From Streptomyces sp. SID12488 (GTDB lineage: Bacteria; Actinomycetota; Actinomycetes; Streptomycetales; Streptomycetaceae): DNA of 62,626 nucleotides. Below are positions 1 through 7,683 of this stretch, one piece after another; position 1 is the stretch's first letter, and each line of letters starts with the position of its first letter. The position numbers were made by a program, and so were the translations under genes. Location of the stretch: NCBI RefSeq assembly GCF_010548275.1, contig NZ_JAAGLT010000043.1:1-62626 (forward strand), read 5' to 3'. The notes below the pieces were generated by a model. The model searched no databases. It was not told the origin of the DNA and was given only the letters and a program-made list of their open reading frames with translations.

Positions 1-2277
1 GTCCGAGCCGTCGTCGGCGGCGTCCTCCGCACCGAGGGCCCCGGAAGGAACCGCGGGCAGGGCGGGCGGCAACGCGTGCTGCTCCCCTCCACCGCGCCGA
101 CCCGGAGCGCCGGGCACGCCCTGCGGCGGCACCGTCCCGCCCAGACCGGTCCCTGCGGCAGCCGTGCCCGCGCCGTGCTCGCCCGCCAGGACGACGGCGC
201 CGGTGGAGACACCATCTCCACCGCTCGCATCGCCCACGTCGGCGGGGCTGGGGCGGCCACGCCGACGCCCCGTAGCGCCGTCCCCGTCGGCCGAGGGCTG
301 CGCCGGGGTCTGGGTCTGGGTCTGGGTCTGGGGAGCGGGCGCCGAAGCCACGGCGGCCGCCTCGGCCGCACGCCTCCGGCGCCGCCCGGTGGGCGCGACC
401 GCCTCGTTGCCGGAGTCACCGGACTCGGTATCGGTATCGGTCTCCTCAGGCGCGACTTCCGGAACGTCGGCCTCCAGGAAGGCGTCCACAGACGACCGCC
501 GCGCCCGTCGCCGCCCGCTGACACCACCGTTGCCGTTGGTGTCGCCCGACGCCTGTCCGGGCACGGCCAGCTCGGCGCCGACGCCCGCCTGCGGAGCTTC
601 GGCCACCACCGCGCCCGCCCCGCCCCCGATGGGCACCTCGAGTACGTACGCACTGCCGCTCATGCCCGGCACCTCGTGCGTCTGGAGCACTCCGCCGTGG
701 GCGCGCACGATCCCGCGCACAATCGGCTCGTGGACCGGGTCTCCCCCGGCGTACGGCCCGCGCACCTCGATCCGCACGACCTCACCGCGCTGGGCGGCGG
801 CCACGACGACGGTGTTGTCCATGTATCCGCCGGCGGAGGCGGGTGAGTTGCCGGTCGCGTCGACGCCGGCGACGTCCGCAACGAGGTGCGCGAGGGCGGT
901 GGCGAGGCGCTGCGGGTCGACCTCGGCCTCTATGGGCGGCGCGTGCACGGCGAACTGGACACGCCCGGGCCCGATCAGTTCGACCGCCCCGTCGACCCCG
1001 GCGGCGACGACCGCGTCGAGCATCACCTTCGTACGGGTGATGGAGTCGACGCCCGTGTCGAGCCGCTGGTAGGAGAGGACGTTGTCGACCAATGTGGTGA
1101 TGCGCGAGTAACCGGCCGACAGATGGTGCAGCACCTGGTTGGCCTCGGGCCACAGCTGTCCTGCGTCGTCGGCGGCGAGGGTGGCCAGTTCGCGGCGCAG
1201 CTCGTCGAGAGGTCCGCGCAGCGAACGTCCGAGCAGCACGAGCAACTGCTCCTGCCGGCCGGCCAGAGCCTCGTACCGGTCCTTCTCGCGCTCCGCGAGC
1301 GCCGCGTACCGGTCGTCACCCGCGGCGAGTTCCTCCTCGTGCTCCTCGCGCAGCTGCTCGATCTCGGCGACGTGCTGCTGGCGCAGGGCGGTGAGCTCGG
1401 AGGCGTGCCGCTCGGCGACCCGCTCCAGCTCCTCCTCGTGCAGCTTTTCGGCGGCGTCCTTCTCCTCGGCGAGCGAGTCGTACGGGCGCCGGTCGGTGAA
1501 GGTCATCACGGCGCCGACGAGCTGGTCGCCGTCCCGGACGGGCGCGGTCGTCAGGTCGACGGAGACCTTGTCACCGCTCTTGGACCACAGCACCTGCCCG
1601 CGCACCCGGTGCTTGCGCCCGGACCGCAGGGTGTCGGCGAGCGGCGACTCGCCGTACGGGAAGGGCTCGCCGTCGGCGCGCGAGTGCAGGACGAGCGTAT
1701 GCAGCTCCCGCCCGCCGAGATCACTGGCCCGGTAGCCGAGTATCTGGGCGGCGGCGGGATTGACGAGAACAACCCGCCCGTCGGTGTCCGTCCCGACGAC
1801 CCCTTCGGCGGCGGCACGCAGGATCATCTCGGTCTGACGTTGCGAACGCGCGAGTTCGGCCTCGGTGTCCACGGTGCCCGACAGATCCCGTACGACGAGC
1901 ATGAGCAGCTCGTCATTGCCGTAGCTGTAGTTGTCGTACGCCTGCTGGCCGTTCTCGAGAGTCGCGCTGGTGACCTCGACGGGGAACTCGGTCCCGTCCG
2001 TCCGCCGGGCGATCATCCGGGTCGGCTTGGTCTGCCCGTGCGGGTCCATGGAATCGGGGCGCCGCATGGTGCCGGGGATCAGCCGCGAGTCGAACTCCGG
2101 CAGCAGATCGAGGAGCCCGCGCCCGACGAGAGCGGTGCCCGGTGTCTCGAACGCCCCGAGGGCGATCGTATTGGCGTTGACGACGGTCCCATTGGCGTTG
2201 ACCAGCACCAACGCATCGGGCAGCGCGTCGAGTATGGCTGCGAGGCGAGCAGCGCCTCGGGATGGCCTGCTGCTCAC
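1..2277 (-). CDS. PAS-domain protein with degenerate histidine-kinase core (3' end outside window)
   Basis: The reading frame opens at a GTG (2277-2275) behind a strong GGGAGG site and stays open to the left edge (759 codons, no stop). In order it has a PAS domain (residues about 10-135), a second PAS (about 145-262, ending in AVMTFTDRRPYD), a long charged coiled coil (about 265-345), a DHp-like helix pair (about 346-410), an HATPase-like region (about 440-550), and an Ala/Pro/Arg-rich disordered tail. No membrane segment or signal peptide is visible, so it should be cytosolic. The catalytic motifs are lost: the DHp motif reads GRSLRGPL with Arg351 where the phospho-accepting His should be, the N-box Asn is replaced (HLVADVAG), and no DxGxG or GLGL boxes are present. 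The fold suggests a sensor kinase ancestor; the residues suggest a signalling pseudokinase or scaffold. The partner is unknown. Confidence 0.8.
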   Translation of the reverse strand, partial: MSSRPSRGAARLAAILDALPDALVLVNANGTVVNANTIALGAFETPGTALVGRGLLDLLPEFDSRLIPGTMRRPDSMDPHGQTKPTRMIARRTDGTEFPVEVTSATLENGQQAYDNYSYGNDELLMLVVRDLSGTVDTEAELARSQRQTEMILRAAAEGVVGTDTDGRVVLVNPAAAQILGYRASDLGGRELHTLVLHSRADGEPFPYGESPLADTLRSGRKHRVRGQVLWSKSGDKVSVDLTTAPVRDGDQLVGAVMTFTDRRPYDSLAEEKDAAEKLHEEELERVAERHASELTALRQQHVAEIEQLREEHEEELAAGDDRYAALAEREKDRYEALAGRQEQLLVLLGRSLRGPLDELRRELATLAADDAGQLWPEANQVLHHLSAGYSRITTLVDNVLSYQRLDTGVDSITRTKVMLDAVVAAGVDGAVELIGPGRVQFAVHAPPIEAEVDPQRLATALAHLVADVAGVDATGNSPASAGGYMDNTVVVAAAQRGEVVRIEVRGPYAGGDPVHEPIVRGIVRAHGGVLQTHEVPGMSGSAYVLEVPIGGGAGAVVAEAPQAGVGAELAVPGQASGDTNGNGGVSGRRRARRSSVDAFLEADVPEVAPEETDTDTESGDSGNEAVAPTGRRRRRAAEAAAVASAPAPQTQTQTQTPAQPSADGDGATGRRRGRPSPADVGDASGGDGVSTGAVVLAGEHGAGTAAAGTGLGGTVPPQGVPGAPGRRGGGEQHALPPALPAVPSGALGAEDAADDGSD

Positions 2278-2303
2278 GAGACGCTTCCTCCCTGTTACCG
2301 CAC

Positions 2304-2335
2304 CTTGCCTACCGCGGACGCCATCTTGCCTACCG
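2304..2335. repeat. Two direct copies of CTTGCCTACCG, 21 bp apart
   Basis: CTTGCCTACCG occurs at 2304-2314 and again at 2325-2335. The copies are spaced by exactly two helical turns, just upstream of the GTG start and RBS of the PAS/kinase-like gene. This is the geometry of a tandem activator or repressor site, but the cognate protein is unknown and no promoter box is clearly placed. Confidence 0.45.
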
Positions 2336-2546
2336 GCCCGCAACGTGTCACGCGAGGGAGTCTAAGGGCAGTGGTTGCGCTCGCGACGCCGGATGAGAGG
2401 GAGGTCGCACGACGAAGTGACAGAGAGGCTGTGACGGCACCTTTCACACCACTTATGCGCTACGGGGCTCCTGCGACTGTGTTGTGGGGACCCTTGGACG
2501 CCTTACCGCGCCGGTCAGAAGCCTGACCGGGGAGCTGGGCGGGGGC

Positions 2547-3131
2547 TCACCGAAGATCGGGCAGCAGCGGTACGAGCCGGTTCCAGCGGTCCATCTGGCA
2601 CCCGTTACTGCGGTCGAACGTGGCATCGACAGGACGCCCGGCCCAGGTTCCGGTCACATGTGCGGTCGCCGGACCCCCGTACATCATCGTGCAGACGCTG
2701 TCGGGGGACACGGGGGCGAACGGATCCTTCCCCCACCGAGCCCCCCGGTCGAGCGAACCACAGGCGTCATCGATGTCGGGGTGAGAGCCGCCACCGGGAT
2801 GGCAGTACAACTCGAACCGTCCGTCCCCACGCCCACCGGTGCCGCGGACAGTGACGGTGAGGTGGTCGGAGGAGCGCCCCATGGGCGCGAGGAGGGGTGC
2901 GAAGGGCGCGAAGGGCGTGAGGGGCGTGAGCGGGCGCGTCTGGGGGCCGGCGTCGGCATACGCGACCGAAGGTGAGGCGGAGAGGGAAGCCGCGGCGAGG
3001 GAGACGCCGGCGGTGGCGGCGAAGGCGAGGCGGCGGAGGGCGCCGCCGGTCAGGGCGCCGGGAGGAGGAGCGGCGGCCGGAGGAGTGGCGGCGCGCGGGG
3101 CGCGAGAGGCATGAGCGGTGACCTTGAACAT
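2547..3131 (-). CDS. SSI-family (Streptomyces subtilisin inhibitor-like) secreted protease inhibitor
   Basis: A 194-aa protein with an Ala-rich N-terminus holding an Arg-Arg pair and a hydrophobic stretch (about residues 35-58), consistent with export. The mature part matches the SSI fold: GTWAGRPVDATF followed by NGCQMDRWN. Four cysteines (110, 124, 147, 178) are spaced as in SSI, giving two disulfides. The reactive-site loop reads C-T-M-M-Y, aligning with SSI C-P-M-V-Y, so P1 is probably Met149, which suits subtilisin-like proteases. SSI proteins are extracellular inhibitors common in Streptomyces. The Pro/Leu-rich linker (about 66-85) makes it longer than classical SSI (about 110 mature residues). 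The next gene in the same direction is the PAS/kinase-like protein, 270 bp away. Confidence 0.88.
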   Translation of the reverse strand: MFKVTAHASRAPRAATPPAAAPPPGALTGGALRRLAFAATAGVSLAAASLSASPSVAYADAGPQTRPLTPLTPFAPFAPLLAPMGRSSDHLTVTVRGTGGRGDGRFELYCHPGGGSHPDIDDACGSLDRGARWGKDPFAPVSPDSVCTMMYGGPATAHVTGTWAGRPVDATFDRSNGCQMDRWNRLVPLLPDLR

Positions 3132-3353
3132 GACCTGACTAACGCCCGACGCGGGAGGACGTTGCGCGAGCGGGCCCGGCGGTCACTGGACAGCACACCC
3201 GAATCACGCGGCACCACCCTCCATCCATCGGCAGGCACAACGCCTTTGCCCTGCGCCCCGCCTGCCTAGTACCGTGGGAGGCGATTGGTGACACCGCGCT
3301 CGTCTGTGTCATCATCTGCACGCACCACTCGCGCTCGCGCGGGAGGTTGTGCT

Positions 3354-3444
3354 GGAGGCGTCGCCTAGTCCGGTCTATGGCGCCGCACTGCTAATGCGGT
3401 TTGGGACTTACATCCCATCGAGGGTTCAAATCCCTCCGCCTCCG
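3354..3444 (+). tRNA. tRNA-Ser (anticodon GCT)
   Basis: Acceptor arms GGAGGCG (3354-3360) and CGCCTCC (3437-3443) pair perfectly, with G3444 as discriminator. The anticodon stem CCGCA/TGCGG encloses loop CTGCTAA, giving anticodon GCT (reads AGC/AGU). A long variable arm and a GGTTCAAATCC T-arm mark a type II serine tRNA. CCA is not encoded directly after the discriminator. Confidence 0.96.
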
Positions 3445-3453
3445 CACCTCATC

Positions 3454-3487
3454 CCGAAGCCCCGGTCATGACTGACCGGGGCTTCGG
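3454..3487 (+). terminator. Hairpin terminator after tRNA-Ser(GCT)
   Basis: A perfect 15-bp stem (3454-3468 with 3473-3487) with loop TGAC starts 9 bases after the tRNA. There is no long U-tract, as is usual in Streptomyces. Confidence 0.85.
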
Positions 3488-3557
3488 TCGTTCCCGGATG
3501 CTCCAGCAGGCCCCGAACGGTCGTTTCCGCAGCTCAGGCAGGGTGCGGCAAACGGAT

Positions 3558-3586
3558 TTCACCTCACGCCGCCAGTCATGTAATGT
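3558..3586 (+). promoter_or_regulatory. Candidate promoter of tRNA-Arg(ACG)
   Basis: A -35 like TTCACC (3558-3563) and a -10 like TAATGT (3581-3586) are separated by 17 bp. They lie about 65 bp upstream of the mature tRNA-Arg 5' end, consistent with a housekeeping-sigma promoter making a short leader. Confidence 0.5.
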
Positions 3587-3651
3587 TGTTCCCGCAACGC
3601 CAACCGGGTCGAAAACCCCGGAAGGAAGAGCAAACACAACAGAAGACACAA

Positions 3652-3724
3652 GCACTCGTAGCTTAACGGATAGAGCATCTGACTACGGATCAGAAGGTTG
3701 CAGGTTCGAATCCTGCCGAGTGCA
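3652..3724 (+). tRNA. tRNA-Arg (anticodon ACG)
   Basis: Acceptor arms GCACTCG (3652-3658) and CGAGTGC (3717-3723) pair, with discriminator A3724. The anticodon stem TCTGA/TCAGA encloses CTACGGA, giving anticodon ACG. In bacteria A34 of this tRNA is converted to inosine by TadA, whose gene lies in the same window (27421-27873). Confidence 0.97.
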
Positions 3725-3731
3725 CAACAGA

Positions 3732-3767
3732 CCAGAGGCCCCGTGGAGGAATCCACGGGGCCTCTGG
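3732..3767 (+). terminator. Hairpin terminator after tRNA-Arg(ACG)
   Basis: A perfect 16-bp stem (3732-3747 with 3752-3767) with tetraloop GGAA, followed by CTTTTGCC. It begins 8 bases after the tRNA 3' end. Confidence 0.88.
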
Positions 3768-4027
3768 CTTTTGCCTTGACGGGAGTGTTTGACGGAAACG
3801 ACTTCAAGAGCGGATGTGGGGTGTCCAGGGGGCCTGGCGGTCCTGGCAGGGTGGCCCTGATTCGGCGGGACGGCACCTCGCCAGGATCCCCGATCATGGG
3901 CATCAGGGGCGGGGAACCCTCACCGTAGGACACAGGGCGCGGTACGGCCGTCGAGTTCGTCTATCAGCCGCCCAGCCGGTGGTCCTGCGCCATTGTCCGG
4001 CTTGTCGGCCTACGCCAGGATTCCCGT

Positions 4028-4705
4028 ATGACGATCTTGCCGCCGTCTCTCCTGCGCGCGCTTGAGCGGTTCCATGCCGCTCACCCGTGGGACCACAACG
4101 CCCACTACCACCCGTGGATCCTGCGGCAGTTGCCGAAGCGGTACGGCCGTGCGCTGGACGTCGGGTGCGGCAGCGGTGACCTGGTGCGGTTGCTGGCCGG
4201 GCGGAGTACGGCGTCGGTGTTCGGTGTCGACTCCGACCCTGCGATCGTCGATCGGGCGCGGGGATCCACCTCCCCCATCGCCCCGGTCACGTTCACCGCC
4301 GCGGATGTGATGACCGGCCTTCCCGACGGCCCGGACGGTTCCTACGACGTCATCACCTGTGTCGCCGTCGTGCACCATCTTCCGTACGCCGACGCGCTCG
4401 CCCTCTTTCGGCAGCGACTCGCGCCCGGTGGGACGCTTGTCGTGGTGGGGCTGGCCCGGAGGGAGAGTCCTGTTGATCACTTGCTGGGGGGCGTCGCCAT
4501 TCCCGCGAACGTTGTCATGGCATGGGTGAAGAACCGGGGGCGGCCGGCGGTGCGGCCGGTCGCCATGAGTGCGCGGACGCGAGCGGCGGAGATGGGATTC
4601 GGTGAGGTGGTGAGGGAGGCGCGGCGGGTGTTGCCCGGGTGCCGGGTGCGGCGGCGGCTCTTCTGGCGGTACACCCTGGTGTGGCGGCAGCCGGCGCGGA
4701 GTTGA
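4028..4705 (+). CDS. Class I SAM-dependent methyltransferase
   Basis: A 225-aa protein with the Rossmann-type SAM-binding motif I (ALDVGCGSGDL, about residues 42-52), an acidic motif II (FGVDSDPAIVDRA), and the motif IV/post-IV region YDVITCVAVVHHLPY. The C-terminal third is basic and carries no accessory domain. The fold supports small-molecule or lipid methylation; the substrate cannot be told from sequence. The ATG at 4028 has only a weak purine tract (CAGGA) upstream. It is monocistronic-looking and separated from the Nudix gene by 100 bp. Confidence 0.85.
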   Translation: MTILPPSLLRALERFHAAHPWDHNAHYHPWILRQLPKRYGRALDVGCGSGDLVRLLAGRSTASVFGVDSDPAIVDRARGSTSPIAPVTFTAADVMTGLPDGPDGSYDVITCVAVVHHLPYADALALFRQRLAPGGTLVVVGLARRESPVDHLLGGVAIPANVVMAWVKNRGRPAVRPVAMSARTRAAEMGFGEVVREARRVLPGCRVRRRLFWRYTLVWRQPARS

Positions 4706-4805
4706 CCTCTTTCCCGTCCGTTCTCCTCTCTCCTGTCCTCCTCTTCTCTTTCTCGTCCTTCTCCGGGTCCTCTCCCGCTGCCTCCTTCTGTGTCACCGTT
4801 GGCCC

Positions 4806-5312
4806 GTGGCCGATCCGGTGGGGCGCGTGGAACTGGTGGAACGGGTGGACGAGCTGGATCGCGTCGTCGGGGTGGTGGAACGCGGGGAGGCCGTTCGGCG
4901 CGGATGGCTGCACCGGGTCGCCACCACTGTGTGCCGGGATGCCGGCGGGCGGCTGCTGGTGCATCGGCGGGCTGATGGGCTCGCGCGGTTTCCGGGGCAG
5001 TACAACTGGCTGGTGGGCGGCGCTGTCGACGTCGGGGAGAGCTGGGAGGAGGCCGCCGGCCGTGAACTCACGGAGGAGTTGGGGGTACGGGTGGACGTGC
5101 GGTTCGCCTTCAAGTTCCTTTGCCGGGGGGCCATCAGCCCGTACTGGCTCGGCGTCCACGAAGCCGTTGTCGCCGAGGACCTCTCGCCCGACCCGGCGGA
5201 GATCGCCTGGCACGGGTGGGTCAGCGACGGCGAGTTGCAGGTAATGGCCCGGCAACTGGCCTTCGTACCTGATGGTGTTGAGGTTCTGCGCCGCTATCAG
5301 TCGGGCAGTTAG
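4806..5312 (+). CDS. Nudix hydrolase
   Basis: A 168-aa protein starting at GTG 4806. It has a complete Nudix box (GGAVDVGE, then REL-TEELGV, about residues 72-95), with all Glu residues for Mg2+ binding present. The family hydrolyses nucleoside diphosphates linked to another moiety. The pattern with HRRADGLARFPGQYNW resembles the IDI-like/8-oxo-dGTP-type Nudix subgroup, but the substrate is not assignable. No Shine-Dalgarno sequence stands out, so the start is moderately certain. Confidence 0.85.
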   Translation: MADPVGRVELVERVDELDRVVGVVERGEAVRRGWLHRVATTVCRDAGGRLLVHRRADGLARFPGQYNWLVGGAVDVGESWEEAAGRELTEELGVRVDVRFAFKFLCRGAISPYWLGVHEAVVAEDLSPDPAEIAWHGWVSDGELQVMARQLAFVPDGVEVLRRYQSGS

Positions 5313-5325
5313 GGGGCCGGCTTCG

Positions 5326-5640
5326 ATGAACCCGCGTAGTCATCTCCTCCAGCGGCTGTTGCGGCTCGGCCCTCCCCTGCCCCGAGATCCCGTCGTACAG
5401 CGTGATCTACGGGTCCCGGTGGTCGACGGCGTGGAGCTGATGGCGGTTCGGTGGGCAGCCCCGGGGCCGTGAAGGGACGGGCTGGCCGTCGCGCAGGTTC
5501 GAACGCGTTCGGACGTCGTACGGGCGGCGCGGGGTTAGGGGACGTTTCCGAGGTTCGCGCGCAACACCGGCACCTGTGAGCCGCATGCCACGGCCGCTGT
5601 TCTCTTGGTGCCCGGTTACGTGCTCGTCTACGTGTCCGTC
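5326..5640 (+). pseudogene. Remnant of a CocE/NonD-type (X-Pro dipeptidyl-peptidase-like) hydrolase
   Basis: Three pieces of one family lie in order. An N-terminal piece (5326-5472, frame 1) reads RDLRVPVVDGVELMAVRW, matching the start of CocE-type hydrolases, and ends in TGA. A short piece in another frame (from 5507) reads VRTSYGRRG, matching the VRTPYGR motif that follows it. A third piece (from 5551, frame 1) reads RFARNTGTCEPHATA, matching the C-terminal RFARNTGTGEPxxTA motif. Family members are normally well over 500 aa, so most of the alpha/beta-hydrolase core, including the catalytic Ser, has been deleted and the rest frameshifted. The 3' scrap runs into the end of the convergent MarR gene. 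Confidence 0.75.
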
Positions 5641-6140
5641 TCGCGGATCTCGTCCATGTACTCCCGGGCCAGTTTGCCCTGACGCGTGAACCAGTCGGCC
5701 AGTACGGCGACTTCGGCGGGGGAGTAGTCGGCGACGAGGGTGGCCAGGCGGGCGTAGTAGGGCTCGTAGAGGGCGTACGCCTGGGCGACTGCGTCCGGTT
5801 GGGCGGCCACGCGGACCCGGCGGCGGTCGTCCGGGTCGGGGCGACGGGTGATGTAGCCCGCGCGTTCGAGGCGGTTGAGGATTCCGGTGACGGCGCCCGT
5901 GGTGACGTGTGCGCGCTCGGCCAGGTCGCCGGCGGTGAGCAGGTCCTCGCCGGCCTCCAGGACGTAGCCGAAGCAGGTGATGTCGGTGACGTTCATGTTG
6001 AGGCGACGCGCCATTTCCTGCTGGCTGAGCAGGTGCGTCGCGATGGTGTGGTCCATCTCCTTGAGCATCTGGGCGGGGGTCGCGGGCTGGCGGGGCGGGC
6101 CGTCCTGCGCGCCGCCGGGGGTGTCGGGCGTGCCTTGCAT
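5628..6140 (-). CDS. MarR-family transcriptional regulator
   Basis: A 170-aa protein with the winged-helix core of MarR regulators: LTAGDLAERAHVTTGAVTGI (recognition region, about residues 68-87), the wing RRPDPDDRRRV, and flanking dimerisation helices. The N-terminal 25 residues are Pro/Gly-rich and probably disordered. It is divergent from the small membrane protein at 6227, so that gene is the first candidate target. The AT-richer 85-bp spacer (6141-6226) must hold both promoters. The ligand is unknown. Confidence 0.88.
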   Translation of the reverse strand: MQGTPDTPGGAQDGPPRQPATPAQMLKEMDHTIATHLLSQQEMARRLNMNVTDITCFGYVLEAGEDLLTAGDLAERAHVTTGAVTGILNRLERAGYITRRPDPDDRRRVRVAAQPDAVAQAYALYEPYYARLATLVADYSPAEVAVLADWFTRQGKLAREYMDEIRETDT

Positions 6141-6226
6141 CGTAAATTGCCTTAGTTCGTGAGAGGTTTTGTGTCTAAACTACTTACGGCGTGAGAGATT
6201 CTCGATTCTACTGGGGAGACGCGGAC

Positions 6227-6598
6227 GTGAGCACATACGACGAGGGGCACACCGTCGCCGGCTGGACCGGCACCGCCATCGCGACCCTCGGGTCCTGCGT
6301 ACTCGGGCTGGGCATTTGTACGACCTCGGCCCTGGTCGTGACCGGCGGGAGCGTGGTGGTGGCGGTATCCGTCCTGGTCACCTGGGTACTGCATCTCACC
6401 GGGTGGGGGAAGCCGCCGGGGGTGCGGCCGGTCGGGGAGTGGCCGATGCGGGAGCGGGACCGCTCGGCGCGGGCTGGGCATCCGGAGTGCGTGGGGTGCC
6501 GGCTCGCGGGGCGGGGGCGGCGGGTGGCCAGTGTGAGCGGTACGGCCATTGCCGCTGAGGCCGTCGAGGCCGTCCGGGTCGTTCCGGAACGCGTCTGA
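6227..6598 (+). CDS. Small membrane protein, HGxxPAAW-like family
   Basis: Starting at GTG 6227 (GGGGAG site 7-11 bases upstream) gives 123 aa; an in-frame ATG at 6191 lacks an RBS. Near the N-terminus the motif GHTVAGW replaces the HGxxPAAW signature of a small actinobacterial membrane-protein family. Two hydrophobic helices follow (about residues 14-35 and 40-60), then a Gly/Arg-rich cytosolic tail containing CVGCRLAGRGRR. The function of this family is not established. Its divergent MarR neighbour suggests regulated expression. Confidence 0.7.
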   Translation: MSTYDEGHTVAGWTGTAIATLGSCVLGLGICTTSALVVTGGSVVVAVSVLVTWVLHLTGWGKPPGVRPVGEWPMRERDRSARAGHPECVGCRLAGRGRRVASVSGTAIAAEAVEAVRVVPERV

Positions 6599-6688
6599 CT
6601 CTCCGGCTGCCTGGCCATTGGGCTCTCTGAACTGCGTCTTTGTCGCCGGAGCAGGCGTTGTCAGTGGTACCCCGTAGTCTCGCAAGGG

Positions 6689-7600
6689 ATGGCACAGGCG
6701 TGGAAATGCTCGGGGCTGCGGTGGACGGCGGACGGTCCCGTGCTGCGGTGGGACGGTGGGCGCGGTAGTGCGCTGACCTGGGGGAAGAGGGTGGCCTTCG
6801 GGGTCACGGAAGGGGGCGTACGTACATGTGTGGGAGCGCGGGGGAACGCCTGTCCGATACGGGCGGGGGTGTCGGGGCGGAGCACGGGGGCGCGGTGCGA
6901 GGAGTGCGCGCGGCTGGACCGGGCGCACTCGGTCGCCGCCGACACGATCGCGGACGATCCACGGCCGTACCACGTATATCTGGCGTGGTTCGGGCCCGGG
7001 ATGACCAAGGTCGGCATCACGGCGCTGGAGCGGGGCTCGGCGCGGCTGCTTGAGCAGGGTGCAGTCGTTTTCAGCTGGCTGGGCGTCGGCCCGCTGATGG
7101 CCGCCCGGCGTACGGAGGAGCTACTGCGCGCTGCACTCGGGGTCCCGGACCGGATTCCGTACGCCGACAAGCGGGCGGTGCGGGCCGCGCTGCCGGGGTC
7201 GGCGGCGGAGCGGGCCGCCGAGGTCGAGGACCTGCACGCCCGGGCGGTGGCGCTGGGCGGCTGGCCCGATTCTCTGGAGCGGGCGTCCTGCCAAGTCGTC
7301 GACCACGTCGGGGCGTTCGGGCTGACCGGGCTGGCGCCGGCCGTGGGTGCGGTGAGTGAGCTGGTCGCGGGGGGTGTCGTCGGGGGCGAGCTGGTGGCGG
7401 CAGCCGGGCCCGATCTGCATCTCGCGGTCGAGGACGGGCGGGGCAACGAGCGGGGGGACGGGAAGGGAGTGGTGGTGCTGGACACCAGGCTGATGACCGG
7501 GTGGGAGTTGGTACCCGTCGGGAGTGGTGGATTCAGCGTTCCCGTGCGGGAGTTCAAGGCGGCGAAGGAGTCGGCGGGGGTACAGGACGGGTTGTTCTGA
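6689..7600 (+). CDS. DUF2797 family protein
   Basis: A 303-aa protein beginning at ATG 6689 behind AAGGG. The N-terminal part has a possible metal site (Cys7, then C-G-A-R-G-N-A-C-P-I-R and CEECARLD). The central block YHVYLAWFGPGMTKVGIT, then ERGSARLLEQGA, is the diagnostic DUF2797 core. It superficially resembles a GIY-YIG-like arrangement (paired Tyr, then KVG and Arg). No known activity is assigned to the family. It is followed after 83 bp by the amidohydrolase gene on the same strand. Confidence 0.8.
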   Translation: MAQAWKCSGLRWTADGPVLRWDGGRGSALTWGKRVAFGVTEGGVRTCVGARGNACPIRAGVSGRSTGARCEECARLDRAHSVAADTIADDPRPYHVYLAWFGPGMTKVGITALERGSARLLEQGAVVFSWLGVGPLMAARRTEELLRAALGVPDRIPYADKRAVRAALPGSAAERAAEVEDLHARAVALGGWPDSLERASCQVVDHVGAFGLTGLAPAVGAVSELVAGGVVGGELVAAAGPDLHLAVEDGRGNERGDGKGVVVLDTRLMTGWELVPVGSGGFSVPVREFKAAKESAGVQDGLF

Positions 7601-7683
7601 GCCCCGACGCCAGACGAGTCCATTCGACGTCGTACGGCCAGTCGGAGTGAAGTGTGACGTGTGAAGAGCGAAGTGAGAGGGGG

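Noticed and set aside
886..2526. Long plus-strand open frame (546 codons) over the PAS/kinase-like gene
   Set aside because: It is antisense to a gene with a strong RBS and recognisable PAS domains; the translation is low-complexity with no domain.
6141..6226. Inverted repeat TAGTT...AACTA as MarR operator
   Set aside because: The arms are only 5 bp with a long spacer; expected by chance in an AT-richer spacer.
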